64,000 nucleotides of DNA from Deltaproteobacteria bacterium (GTDB taxonomy: Bacteria; Desulfobacterota; Binatia; UTPRO1): NCBI GenBank assembly GCA_016200545.1, contig JACQEO010000052.1, positions 35,820 through 99,819 of the forward strand. The letters run 5' to 3'. Positions 55,890-64,000 of the stretch are shown here, one piece after another. Position numbers and translations under genes: made by a program. Each line of letters begins with the position of its first letter. The first letter of the stretch is position 1. Below the pieces are notes generated by a model. It was given only the letters and a program-made list of their open reading frames with translations, did not search any database and was not told the origin of the DNA.

Positions 55890-56288
55890 TCACCACACCG
55901 AGCAGAGCAGCTCGCCGCCGACGCCGCGTTGCTTGGCGTCGCGATCGACGAGGATGCCGGCCGGGGTCGACAGCACGCTGATGCCGAGGCCGGCGCGCAC
56001 CGACGGGATGTCCTGCTTGCCGACGTACACGCGCAGGCTCGGACGGCTCACGCGCCGCATCGCGGTGATCACCGGGCGGCGCTGCTCGTCGTACTTGAGG
56101 ACGATGCGGAGCTGCTTGCGGATGCCGTCGCCGACGACGGCGCAGTCGCGCAGGAAGCCCTCGGAAACGAGCACCCGCGCGATCGCTTCCTTCGTCCGCG
56201 ACCACGGCGCGTCCACACGCTCCTTACGGGCCTGATTGCCATTGCGAATCCGCGTCAGCAGATCCGCGATCGGATCGGTCATCGACAT
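55890..56288 (-). CDS. rpsH: 30S ribosomal protein S8
   Basis: 132 aa. TDPIADLLTRIRNGNQARKE and LSTPAGILVDRDAKQRGVGG are diagnostic. Starts at 56288, or at the next ATG two codons on. Confidence 0.98.
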   Translation of the reverse strand: MSMTDPIADLLTRIRNGNQARKERVDAPWSRTKEAIARVLVSEGFLRDCAVVGDGIRKQLRIVLKYDEQRRPVITAMRRVSRPSLRVYVGKQDIPSVRAGLGISVLSTPAGILVDRDAKQRGVGGELLCSVW

Positions 56289-56292
56289 CGGG

Positions 56293-56478
56293 TCACCAGC
56301 TCGCCTTCATCAGCCCGGGGATCTGCCCCTTGCGCGCGAGGTCGCGCAGGCACAAGCGGCACATGCGGAACTTGCGGTAGAACGCACGCGCGCGGCCGCA
56401 CAGCGGACAGCGATTGTACTGGCGCACGCCGAATTTCTGCCGGCGGGTCGCCTTGATTCGTAGACACGTCTTCGCCAC
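56293..56478 (-). CDS. rpsN: 30S ribosomal protein S14, zinc-binding type
   Basis: 61 aa from the GTG at 56478, which has GGAGG seven bases upstream. [20 protein letters not shown], then [20 protein letters not shown] with the four zinc cysteines. The short zinc-binding form of S14. Confidence 0.97.
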   Translation of the reverse strand: MAKTCLRIKATRRQKFGVRQYNRCPLCGRARAFYRKFRMCRLCLRDLARKGQIPGLMKASW

Positions 56479-56530
56479 TACGGCGCCTCCTCGAGCCGCC
56501 GGCGCCCGCAGGCACCAGCCGCTGCTGCGT

Positions 56531-57079
56531 TCAATTCCGAAACGGAAATCCCAATGCCCGGAGCAACATCTTCGCATCGTTGTCCGTCCGGGCGGTGGTG
56601 ATGATCGAAATCGTGAGCCCCTTCACCTTGTCGACCTTGTCGAGATTGATCTCAGGGAAGATGATCTGCTCGCGGATGCCGAGCGAGTAGTTGCCGCGAC
56701 CGTCGAACGAGCGGTCGGAGAGACCCTTGAAATCACGCACGCGCGGCAGCGCGACGCTCACCAGCCGATCGAAGAACTCGTACATCCGCTCGCCGCGCAG
56801 CGTGACCATACAGCCGATCGGTACGCCCTCGCGCAGCTTGAAGTTGGCGATCGCCTTGCGCGCACGCGTCACCACCGGCTTCTGGCCGGTGATCGTCGCG
56901 ATCTCCTCGACGGCGGAGTCGAGCAGCTTCACGTTCTGGATCGCCTCGCCGAGACCCATGTTGACGACGATCTTCTCGAGCCGCGGCACCTCGTGCAGGT
57001 TGCCGCAGCCGATCTCCTTCATGAGCGCGGGGCGGATCTCGCTCCCGAACCGCGCCCGCAGTCGTGCTACGCTGCTCAC
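56531..57079 (-). CDS. rplE: 50S ribosomal protein L5
   Basis: 182 aa from the GTG at 57079, overlapping the rplX stop (GTGA). [36 protein letters not shown] and [20 protein letters not shown] are diagnostic. About 50 bases separate it from rpsN. Confidence 0.97.
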   Translation of the reverse strand: MSSVARLRARFGSEIRPALMKEIGCGNLHEVPRLEKIVVNMGLGEAIQNVKLLDSAVEEIATITGQKPVVTRARKAIANFKLREGVPIGCMVTLRGERMYEFFDRLVSVALPRVRDFKGLSDRSFDGRGNYSLGIREQIIFPEINLDKVDKVKGLTISIITTARTDNDAKMLLRALGFPFRN

Positions 57080-57429
57080 CGGTCGATCACCTCGCCGCAC
57101 CGGCGACAGACGCGCGTGCCGGTGCCGTCCTCGAGCCGCCGCCCACCGATGCGCACCGGGGCGTTGCAGCGCTCGCACATGAGCATCACGTTCGAAAGGT
57201 CGATCGACGCCTCTTTCTCCAGCACGCCGCCGGGCGCTTGCGCGCCGCGCGCCTTCTGGTGGCGCTTCACCATGTTCAGGCGTTCGATGACGACGCGATT
57301 CTTCTCGCGGATCACGCGCAGGACCTTGCCGGTCTTGCCACGCTCCCGGCCCGCGACCACCATCACGGTGTCGTTCTTGCGGATCTTGCTGCGCGGGGGA
57401 CGGCCCACGCGCGCGACGCCGGCCTTCAT
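57076..57429 (-). CDS. rplX: 50S ribosomal protein L24
   Basis: 117 aa. [20 protein letters not shown] and [15 protein letters not shown] are typical of L24. The C-terminus holds two CxxC pairs (CERC and CRRC) forming a zinc-ribbon-like end. Shares one base with the rplN stop. Confidence 0.97.
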   Translation of the reverse strand: MKAGVARVGRPPRSKIRKNDTVMVVAGRERGKTGKVLRVIREKNRVVIERLNMVKRHQKARGAQAPGGVLEKEASIDLSNVMLMCERCNAPVRIGGRRLEDGTGTRVCRRCGEVIDR

Positions 57430-57797
57430 CAGAGCACCTCCGGGGCGAGCGAGATGATCTTCATGAACTTCTTCGCGCGCAGCTCGCGGGCGACGGGGCC
57501 GAAAATGCGGGTCCCGATCGGCTCGCGTTGATTGTCGATCAGCACCGCCGAGTTGTTGTCGAAGCGGATGTAGGAGCCGTCGGCCCGCCCGACCTCTTTG
57601 GCGGTCCGCACGATCACCGCCTTCATGACGTCACCCTTCTTCACCTTGGCGTTGGGAATCGCCTCCTTCACCGAGACGACGATGACGTCGCCGAGCGAGG
57701 CGTACTTCCGCCGCGTGCCCCCGAGCACCTTGATGCACAGGACCTTGCGCGCGCCGGAGTTGTCGGCAACGTCCAATATGCTTTCCGCCTGCACCAT
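57429..57797 (-). CDS. rplN: 50S ribosomal protein L14
   Basis: 122 aa. [20 protein letters not shown] at the start and [20 protein letters not shown] near the end. Complete. Confidence 0.98.
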   Translation of the reverse strand: MVQAESILDVADNSGARKVLCIKVLGGTRRKYASLGDVIVVSVKEAIPNAKVKKGDVMKAVIVRTAKEVGRADGSYIRFDNNSAVLIDNQREPIGTRIFGPVARELRAKKFMKIISLAPEVL

Positions 57798-57824
57798 CGA
57801 TCCCGTCCCTCCGCCGCGGCCCGG

Positions 57825-58082
57825 CTAGAGCTTCGCCGCCTTGTCCAGCACCTGGCTGAGCCGCCAACGCTTGTCGCGGCTGAGCGGCCGGCACTCGGCG
57901 ATCAACACGCGATCACCGATCTCGCACTGATTACGCTCGTCGTGCACCTTGTATCGCTCTCGCCGCGTGAGGAATTTTTTGTACTTCGCGTGCTGGACCC
58001 GGCGGTCGACCGTGACGACTGCGGTCTTGTCCATTCTGTTGCTGACCACGATACCGACCCGCGTCTTCTGATTGCCGTGCAT
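57825..58082 (-). CDS. rpsQ: 30S ribosomal protein S17
   Basis: 85 aa. [20 protein letters not shown] and [20 protein letters not shown] are diagnostic. Two bases after rpmC. Confidence 0.98.
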   Translation of the reverse strand: MHGNQKTRVGIVVSNRMDKTAVVTVDRRVQHAKYKKFLTRRERYKVHDERNQCEIGDRVLIAECRPLSRDKRWRLSQVLDKAAKL

Positions 58083-58084
58083 AC

Positions 58085-58279
58085 TCAGCTCGCCTTCACG
58101 CGCTCACGGTGAATGGTCCGACACCGGGCGAGATCCCGACGCACCGCGCGCACCTTCATCGGGTTCTCGAGCTGGCTCGTGGAGCGGCGCAGCTGCAGCA
58201 GAAAGAGCTCCTCTTCGAGATCGCGCGTGCGCGTCTCGAGCTCGCTGTCCGACAGATTGCGAACCTCGCTAGGCTGCAC
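58085..58279 (-). CDS. rpmC: 50S ribosomal protein L29
   Basis: 64 aa from the GTG at 58279, which has GGAGGAG five bases upstream and overlaps the end of rplP by 11 bases. [20 protein letters not shown] and [18 protein letters not shown] match L29. Confidence 0.95.
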   Translation of the reverse strand: MQPSEVRNLSDSELETRTRDLEEELFLLQLRRSTSQLENPMKVRAVRRDLARCRTIHRERVKAS

Positions 58280-58694
58280 CGGCGACTCCTCCTCGTTCGC
58301 GAATCTGCGTCGGAATCGAGAGCTTCCGCGCCGCCAGGTTGAGCGCCTCACGGCCGACCTCGCGCGCCACGCCCTCCATCTCGAACAGGATGCGGCCGGG
58401 CTTGATCACCGCGACCCAGACCTCAGGCGAGCCCTTGCCCTTGCCCATGCGCGTCTCGGCCGGCTTCTTGGTGAGCGGCTTGTCGGGGAAGATGCGCACC
58501 CACACGCGCCCGCCGCGCTTGATGTGGCGCGTGAGCGCGACGCGCGCCGCCTCGATCTCGCGCGCCGTGAGCCAGCCGCGGTCGGTCGCCTGCAGACCGA
58601 AGTCGCCGAACGCGAGCGTCGAGCCGCGCCACGCGGTACCCTTGCGGCGGCCCTTCATCATCTTCCGGTATTTGACTTTCTTCGGAGCGAGCAT
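58269..58694 (-). CDS. rplP: 50S ribosomal protein L16
   Basis: 141 aa. [40 protein letters not shown] and [20 protein letters not shown] are diagnostic. Stop codon TAG, unusual here, where TGA prevails. Confidence 0.98.
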   Translation of the reverse strand: MLAPKKVKYRKMMKGRRKGTAWRGSTLAFGDFGLQATDRGWLTAREIEAARVALTRHIKRGGRVWVRIFPDKPLTKKPAETRMGKGKGSPEVWVAVIKPGRILFEMEGVAREVGREALNLAARKLSIPTQIRERGGVAGAA

Positions 58695-58706
58695 GTTCGT
58701 TCGCGC

Positions 58707-59369
58707 TCAGGCGCCGATCGCCGCGCGCTGGTCCTCTTCTTGTTTTGTCAGCACCTCGCCGCGGAAGATCCAGGTCTTGACGCCGATGACGCCATACGTC
58801 GTGTACGCTTGCGCGAAGCCGTACGCGATCTCGGCGCGCAGCGTGTGGAGCGGCACCCGCCCCTCGCGGTACCACTCGCGGCGAGCGATCTCGGCGCCGC
58901 CGAGCCGGCCGGACGACTGGATGCGGATACCGAGTGCGCCCATGCGCATGGCGCGCGCCACCGCTTCTTTCATTGCGCGGCGGAAGGCGACGCGGCGCTC
59001 GAGCTGCAGCGCAACGTTTTCCGCGACCAGCTGCGCGTCGATGTCGGGGCGCCGCACCTCGTGGATGTTGATGAAGCAGTCGCGGCCGGAAAGCTTGTTG
59101 AGCTCGCTCTTCAGCTTGTCGATCTCCGCACCCTTCTTCCCGATCACGATGCCGGGGCGCGCGGTGTGGATGTTCACCTTCGCCTTGTTGGCGGCGCGCT
59201 CGATCTCGATCTTGGAAATGCCGGCATGGTAGAGACGGCGCTTGATGAACGTGCGCACGCGGATGTCCTCGTGCAGCAGACCCGCGTACTCCTTGCCGGC
59301 GTACCAGCGCGAATCCCAGCCTTCGATCACGCCGAGGCGAAAGCCCTTCGGATGTACTTTCTGTCCCAT
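58707..59369 (-). CDS. rpsC: 30S ribosomal protein S3
   Basis: 220 aa from the ATG at 59369. [20 protein letters not shown], the KH-domain loop [13 protein letters not shown], and [20 protein letters not shown] are diagnostic. The frame upstream is the shadow of rplV. Confidence 0.98.
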   Translation of the reverse strand: MGQKVHPKGFRLGVIEGWDSRWYAGKEYAGLLHEDIRVRTFIKRRLYHAGISKIEIERAANKAKVNIHTARPGIVIGKKGAEIDKLKSELNKLSGRDCFINIHEVRRPDIDAQLVAENVALQLERRVAFRRAMKEAVARAMRMGALGIRIQSSGRLGGAEIARREWYREGRVPLHTLRAEIAYGFAQAYTTYGVIGVKTWIFRGEVLTKQEEDQRAAIGA

Positions 59370-59377
59370 GAGATCCC

Positions 59378-59764
59378 TTACGAGGCGCGCCGCCGGCCCT
59401 TGCCGGCCGCAGCGACGCTCTCGTTCTTGCCCTGCCGCTCGTCGACGACGATCGTCACGTGGCTGGAACGCTTGAAGATCTTGGTGGCGCGGCCGTGCGC
59501 ACGCGGCAGTGATCGCTTCTGCGTGACGCCTGCATCGACGTACACCGTCTTCACGTAGAGCGCGTCGACGTCGAGGTTCTGCGTCGCCTCGGCGTTCGCG
59601 ATCGCGGACTTGAGCGTCTTGGCGATCACCTTCGAGGCGCGGCGCTGGTTGAATTCGAGGATGCCGATCGCCTCCTCGACGCCCTTGCCGCGGATCATGT
59701 CGACCACGAGTCGCACCTTCTGCGGCGCGATGCGGACGTGACGGATGCTGGCGCGCGTCTCCAT
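59378..59764 (-). CDS. rplV: 50S ribosomal protein L22
   Basis: 128 aa. [20 protein letters not shown] and [20 protein letters not shown] are typical. C-terminal Lys/Arg tail. Complete. Confidence 0.98.
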   Translation of the reverse strand: METRASIRHVRIAPQKVRLVVDMIRGKGVEEAIGILEFNQRRASKVIAKTLKSAIANAEATQNLDVDALYVKTVYVDAGVTQKRSLPRAHGRATKIFKRSSHVTIVVDERQGKNESVAAAGKGRRRAS

Positions 59765-59769
59765 CGCTC

Positions 59770-60102
59770 CTAGCCCTTCTCGCTCTTCGCGGCCGGCGCA
59801 CCACCGCCGCCGCCGCCGCCGGACGGCTTGACGTCCGCCTTACGGGCCCCGGAGTGCTGGTGGAACGTCCGCGTCGGCGAGAACTCGCCGAGCTTGTGCC
59901 CGACCATGTTCTCGCTCACGAAGACCGGGATGAACTTGCGCCCGTTGTGGACGGCGAACGTGTGGCCGATCATATCGGGGATGATCGTCGAGCGGCGCGA
60001 CCAGGTCTTCGTCACCTTGCGCTCGCCGGACGCGTTCAGCACCTCCACCTTCTTCAGCAGGTGCTGGTCGATGAATGGACCCTTTTTGACGGAACGTGCC
60101 AC
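59770..60102 (-). CDS. rpsS: 30S ribosomal protein S19
   Basis: 110 aa. [20 protein letters not shown] and [20 protein letters not shown] define S19. After the usual end it carries an extension of about 20 residues with a run of seven Gly ([17 protein letters not shown]), encoded by a GGC-type triplet repeat at about 59803-59823. Confidence 0.97.
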   Translation of the reverse strand: MARSVKKGPFIDQHLLKKVEVLNASGERKVTKTWSRRSTIIPDMIGHTFAVHNGRKFIPVFVSENMVGHKLGEFSPTRTFHQHSGARKADVKPSGGGGGGGAPAAKSEKG

Positions 60103-60120
60103 GCCGTGTGCTCCCCGCGC

Positions 60121-60942
60121 CTACTTCTTCCGACGCATGACGATGAAGCGGTTGGTCCGCTTGTTGTGTCGGGTTTTGTACCCCTTGGTCGGCATGCCCC
60201 AGGGCGTCTGCGGATGGTTGCCCTTCGAACGACCTTCGCCGCCGCCATGCGGATGATCGACGGGGTTCATGGCGATGCCGCGGACGCGTGAGCGACGTCC
60301 GAGCCAGCGCGTCCGTCCCGCCTTGCCGATCGAGATGTTCTCGTGCTCGAGGTTGCCAACCTGACCGACGGTGGCGCGGCACTCGATGCGCACCAGCCGC
60401 TGCTCGCCTGAAGGCAGCTTGATGAGCGCGTACTCGCCCTCTTTCGCCATCAGCTGCGCCGCGCCGCCGGCGCTGCGCACCATCTGCCCTCCCTTGCCGG
60501 CGCGGAGCTCGATGTTGTGGATCATCGTGCCGAGAGGGATCGCCTTGAGCGGCAGGCAGTTCCCGGGCCGGATGTCCGCTCCCGCGCCGGCCATCACCTG
60601 ATCGCCGACGCCCAGCCCGACGGGCCAGAGGATGTACCGCTTCTCCCCGTCGCCATAGTGGAGCAGCGCCAAGCGCGCCGAGCGGTTGGGATCGTACTCG
60701 ATGGCGGCGACGCGTGCCGCGATGTTCTCTTTGTCGCGGCGGAAGTCGATGATGCGGTAGCGCCGCTTGTGACCGCCGCCGCGGTGGCGAAGCGTGATGC
60801 GCCCGTTGTTGTTGCGGCCGCCACTCTTCCGAATGGGCGCGAGGAGCGAGGGCTCCGGATGATCACGCGTGATCTCCGCGAAGTCGAAGCCGCTGCGAAA
60901 GCGTCGGCCCGGTGATGTCGGCTTGTAGAGGATCGTCGGCAT
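60121..60942 (-). CDS. rplB: 50S ribosomal protein L2
   Basis: 273 aa. [40 protein letters not shown] and the peptidyl-transferase-site block [20 protein letters not shown] are intact. Complete. Confidence 0.98.
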   Translation of the reverse strand: MPTILYKPTSPGRRFRSGFDFAEITRDHPEPSLLAPIRKSGGRNNNGRITLRHRGGGHKRRYRIIDFRRDKENIAARVAAIEYDPNRSARLALLHYGDGEKRYILWPVGLGVGDQVMAGAGADIRPGNCLPLKAIPLGTMIHNIELRAGKGGQMVRSAGGAAQLMAKEGEYALIKLPSGEQRLVRIECRATVGQVGNLEHENISIGKAGRTRWLGRRSRVRGIAMNPVDHPHGGGEGRSKGNHPQTPWGMPTKGYKTRHNKRTNRFIVMRRKK

Positions 60943-60948
60943 GACTCG

Positions 60949-61239
60949 TTACACCTGCTCGAAGAAGTCGATGCGCTGGCCTTCGCCGAGCGTGACGTAC
61001 GCCTTCTTCCAATCGGGACGGCGTCCCGCGGAGCGCCCGACCCGGCGTACTTTCCCGAGGACGTTACTCGTCCGCACCTTCAGCACCTTCACCTTGAAGA
61101 GACGCTCGACCGCGTGCTTGATCTCGAGCTTGTTGGCGTCGGGCCGCACCTGAAACACGACTTGATTGCCGATCTCGTTGACGAACGTGCCCTTCTCCGT
61201 GATCACCGGCGCCGTGATGATCGAGTACTCGCGCTTCAT
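60949..61239 (-). CDS. rplW: 50S ribosomal protein L23
   Basis: 96 aa. ITAPVITEKGTFVNEIGNQV and VKVLKVRTSNVLGKVRRVGR match L23. Start overlaps the rplD stop by ATGA. Confidence 0.97.
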   Translation of the reverse strand: MKREYSIITAPVITEKGTFVNEIGNQVVFQVRPDANKLEIKHAVERLFKVKVLKVRTSNVLGKVRRVGRSAGRRPDWKKAYVTLGEGQRIDFFEQV

Positions 61240-61877
61240 GCCGCCACCCGCTCGGTGATCGCCTGCAGCGCCGCCTGCGTGAGGACCAGATGGTGGTAGC
61301 GCAACAAGTCGTAGACGTTCAGGCCGGCCACCCGCAGCACCTTGACGCGCGGGAGGTTGCGGCCGGCGAGCTCGAGCCGGTGATCGGCGTCGGGAATCAC
61401 GATCAGCACGCTGTCGTCGATGCCGAGACCGCGGAGGAGGTCAACGAAGTGCTTCGTCTTCGTCTCCGGAAGCTCGATGCGATCGACGATCGTCAGGCGC
61501 TCCTCTCGCAGCTTCTGCGCCAGCATCGAGCGCAGCGCCGTCTTGCGTGCGCGCTTCGGTATCGCGTAGCCGTAGTCGCGTGGGTGCGGACCGAAGGTGG
61601 TGCCGCCGCCCGGCCACAACGGCGAACGGATGCTGCCGGCGCGCGCGCGCCCGGTACCCTTCTGCTTCCAGGGCTTCTTACCGCCGCCGCGCACTTCGCC
61701 CTTTTCTTTGGTGGCGGCCGAGCCGGCACGCCGGCTCGCCGTCTGCATGCGCACGACGTCGGCGAGAAGGGCGCGCCGGAGCGGCTCGGCAAACACGGTC
61801 GCCGGCAGCTCCACGGTGCCGACCTCGGCGCGCCCCTGCGAGAAGACGGTCGCGGTGATGGGCCGCTGCTCAGCCAT
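61236..61877 (-). CDS. rplD: 50S ribosomal protein L4
   Basis: 213 aa. KPWKQKGTGRARAGSIRSPL, WPGGGTTFGPHPRDYGYAIP and VYDLLRYHHLVLTQAAL are diagnostic. The protein is a known operon repressor in enterics; no such site can be seen here. Eight-base overlap with rplC. Confidence 0.98.
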   Translation of the reverse strand: MAEQRPITATVFSQGRAEVGTVELPATVFAEPLRRALLADVVRMQTASRRAGSAATKEKGEVRGGGKKPWKQKGTGRARAGSIRSPLWPGGGTTFGPHPRDYGYAIPKRARKTALRSMLAQKLREERLTIVDRIELPETKTKHFVDLLRGLGIDDSVLIVIPDADHRLELAGRNLPRVKVLRVAGLNVYDLLRYHHLVLTQAALQAITERVAA

Positions 61878-62541
61878 TGGCAGCTCCTGCGCCCGCCGCG
61901 CGACGCGGGCTGCCGTGATGTTTGTGGATGATGACCGTGCCGCCGCACGCGCCCGGAATCGCGCCGCGTACGAACAATAGATCTTGGTCGGTCCGTACCT
62001 CGACGACCTGCAGGTTCTCCACCGTGACGCGCTCGTTGCCGAGACGACCCGCCATGCGCTTGCCCTTGAACACGCGGCCGGGATACGAGCGATTGCCGAT
62101 CGAGCCGCCGTGACGGAAGGTCTCGTGGGTGCCGTGCGATCCGGGGAAGCCGCTGAATTTGTGGCGCTTCATCACGCCCGCCGTGCCGCGGCCCTTGCTG
62201 ACGCCGCTCACGTCGACGGCGTCGCCGACGGCGAAGACGTCACCGACGCGCACGTCCTGTCCGACCTCGAGCTGCGCGTCCGCACCGACCTTGAACTCCC
62301 GCAGCACGCGGAACGGTCCCTTGCTCGCCTTGGCGACGTGGCCGCGCATGGCCTTGCCGACACGGCTCTCCTTCTGAGGCGCGAACCCGAGCTGGACGGC
62401 GGCGTAGCGGTCACGCGCCGGCGTCTTCGCCTGCACGACCGTGCACGGTCCCGCTTGAATGACGGTGACCGGCACGAGGTCGCCCTCGCCGGTGAACACC
62501 TGCGTCATCCCAACCTTCTTCCCGATGATTCCCGTCACCAT
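61870..62541 (-). CDS. rplC: 50S ribosomal protein L3
   Basis: 223 aa. [40 protein letters not shown] and [20 protein letters not shown] are diagnostic. Complete. Confidence 0.98.
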   Translation of the reverse strand: MVTGIIGKKVGMTQVFTGEGDLVPVTVIQAGPCTVVQAKTPARDRYAAVQLGFAPQKESRVGKAMRGHVAKASKGPFRVLREFKVGADAQLEVGQDVRVGDVFAVGDAVDVSGVSKGRGTAGVMKRHKFSGFPGSHGTHETFRHGGSIGNRSYPGRVFKGKRMAGRLGNERVTVENLQVVEVRTDQDLLFVRGAIPGACGGTVIIHKHHGSPRRAAGAGAANG

Positions 62542-62565
62542 GTCGTCGGCCCCGTCATTGCCGCG

Positions 62566-62874
<309 letters not shown>

Positions 62875-62877
62875 GTT

Positions 62878-64000
<1,123 letters not shown>

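Overview
The window is about 64 kb of a GC-rich, Gram-negative chromosome. LptD, an MsbA-type flippase, lipid A-type acyltransferase homology, a type II secretion system and LPS-type sugar genes all imply an outer membrane. The gene neighbourhood argS / SPOR protein / trpEGDCFBA / accD / folC resembles deltaproteobacteria-like lineages (Desulfobacterota, Myxococcota, Binatota), but the exact phylum cannot be fixed from this sequence alone. Nearly all genes lie on the minus strand, so the natural reading order runs from high to low coordinates. Many neighbours overlap by four bases (ATGA or GTGA), which indicates long, translationally coupled operons.

Region by region, in the direction of transcription. 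(1) 64000-47453: tuf (broken), then the S10, spc and alpha ribosomal clusters in almost textbook order (rpsJ to rplO, secY, adk, map, infA, rpmJ, rpsM, rpsK, rpsD, rpoA, rplQ). (2) 47450-43800: an accessory island of both orientations between rplQ and argS. It holds three intact toxin-antitoxin pairs (a Phd/PIN pair, a RelE/ParE-type pair and VapBC), a BrnA antitoxin beside a truncated brnT, and gene debris: a partial second rplQ, two double-zinc-ribbon fragments and a PLP-enzyme tail. (3) 43730-29111: argS, a SPOR protein, a complete tryptophan operon (trpE, G, D, C, F, B, A), accD, folC, lptD and the start of the sugar-nucleotide genes. (4) 29881-25225: rmlA, rmlC, rmlB, a cupin, gmd and rmd, giving dTDP- and GDP-deoxysugar precursors. 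(5) 25171-13632: gspE, a polyprenyl-phosphate glycosyltransferase, a plus-strand divergent LpxL-like acyltransferase, a GT-C membrane glycosyltransferase, a FabH-like ketoacyl synthase, a MaoC dehydratase, an alkaline-phosphatase-fold hydrolase, a GT4 glycosyltransferase and an MsbA-like transporter. This set looks like an envelope (glyco)lipid pathway. (6) 13535-3848: type II secretion genes gspF-G-H-I-J-K-L-M-C-D, with gspE displaced about 10 kb. (7) 3835-70: a TMTC-like membrane TPR glycosyltransferase and a Wzm/Wzt polysaccharide ABC exporter.

The common theme of the left two thirds is envelope building: sugar nucleotides, glycosyl and acyl transfer, lipid flipping, O-antigen export, LPS insertion (LptD) and protein secretion across the outer membrane. 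The most unusual stretches are the toxin-antitoxin/debris island wedged between the ribosomal and argS-trp blocks, the disrupted and compositionally mosaic tuf, and the FabH/MaoC/GT/MsbA lipid cluster, which has no named counterpart that I recognise. No tRNA, rRNA, CRISPR array or complete insertion sequence was seen.
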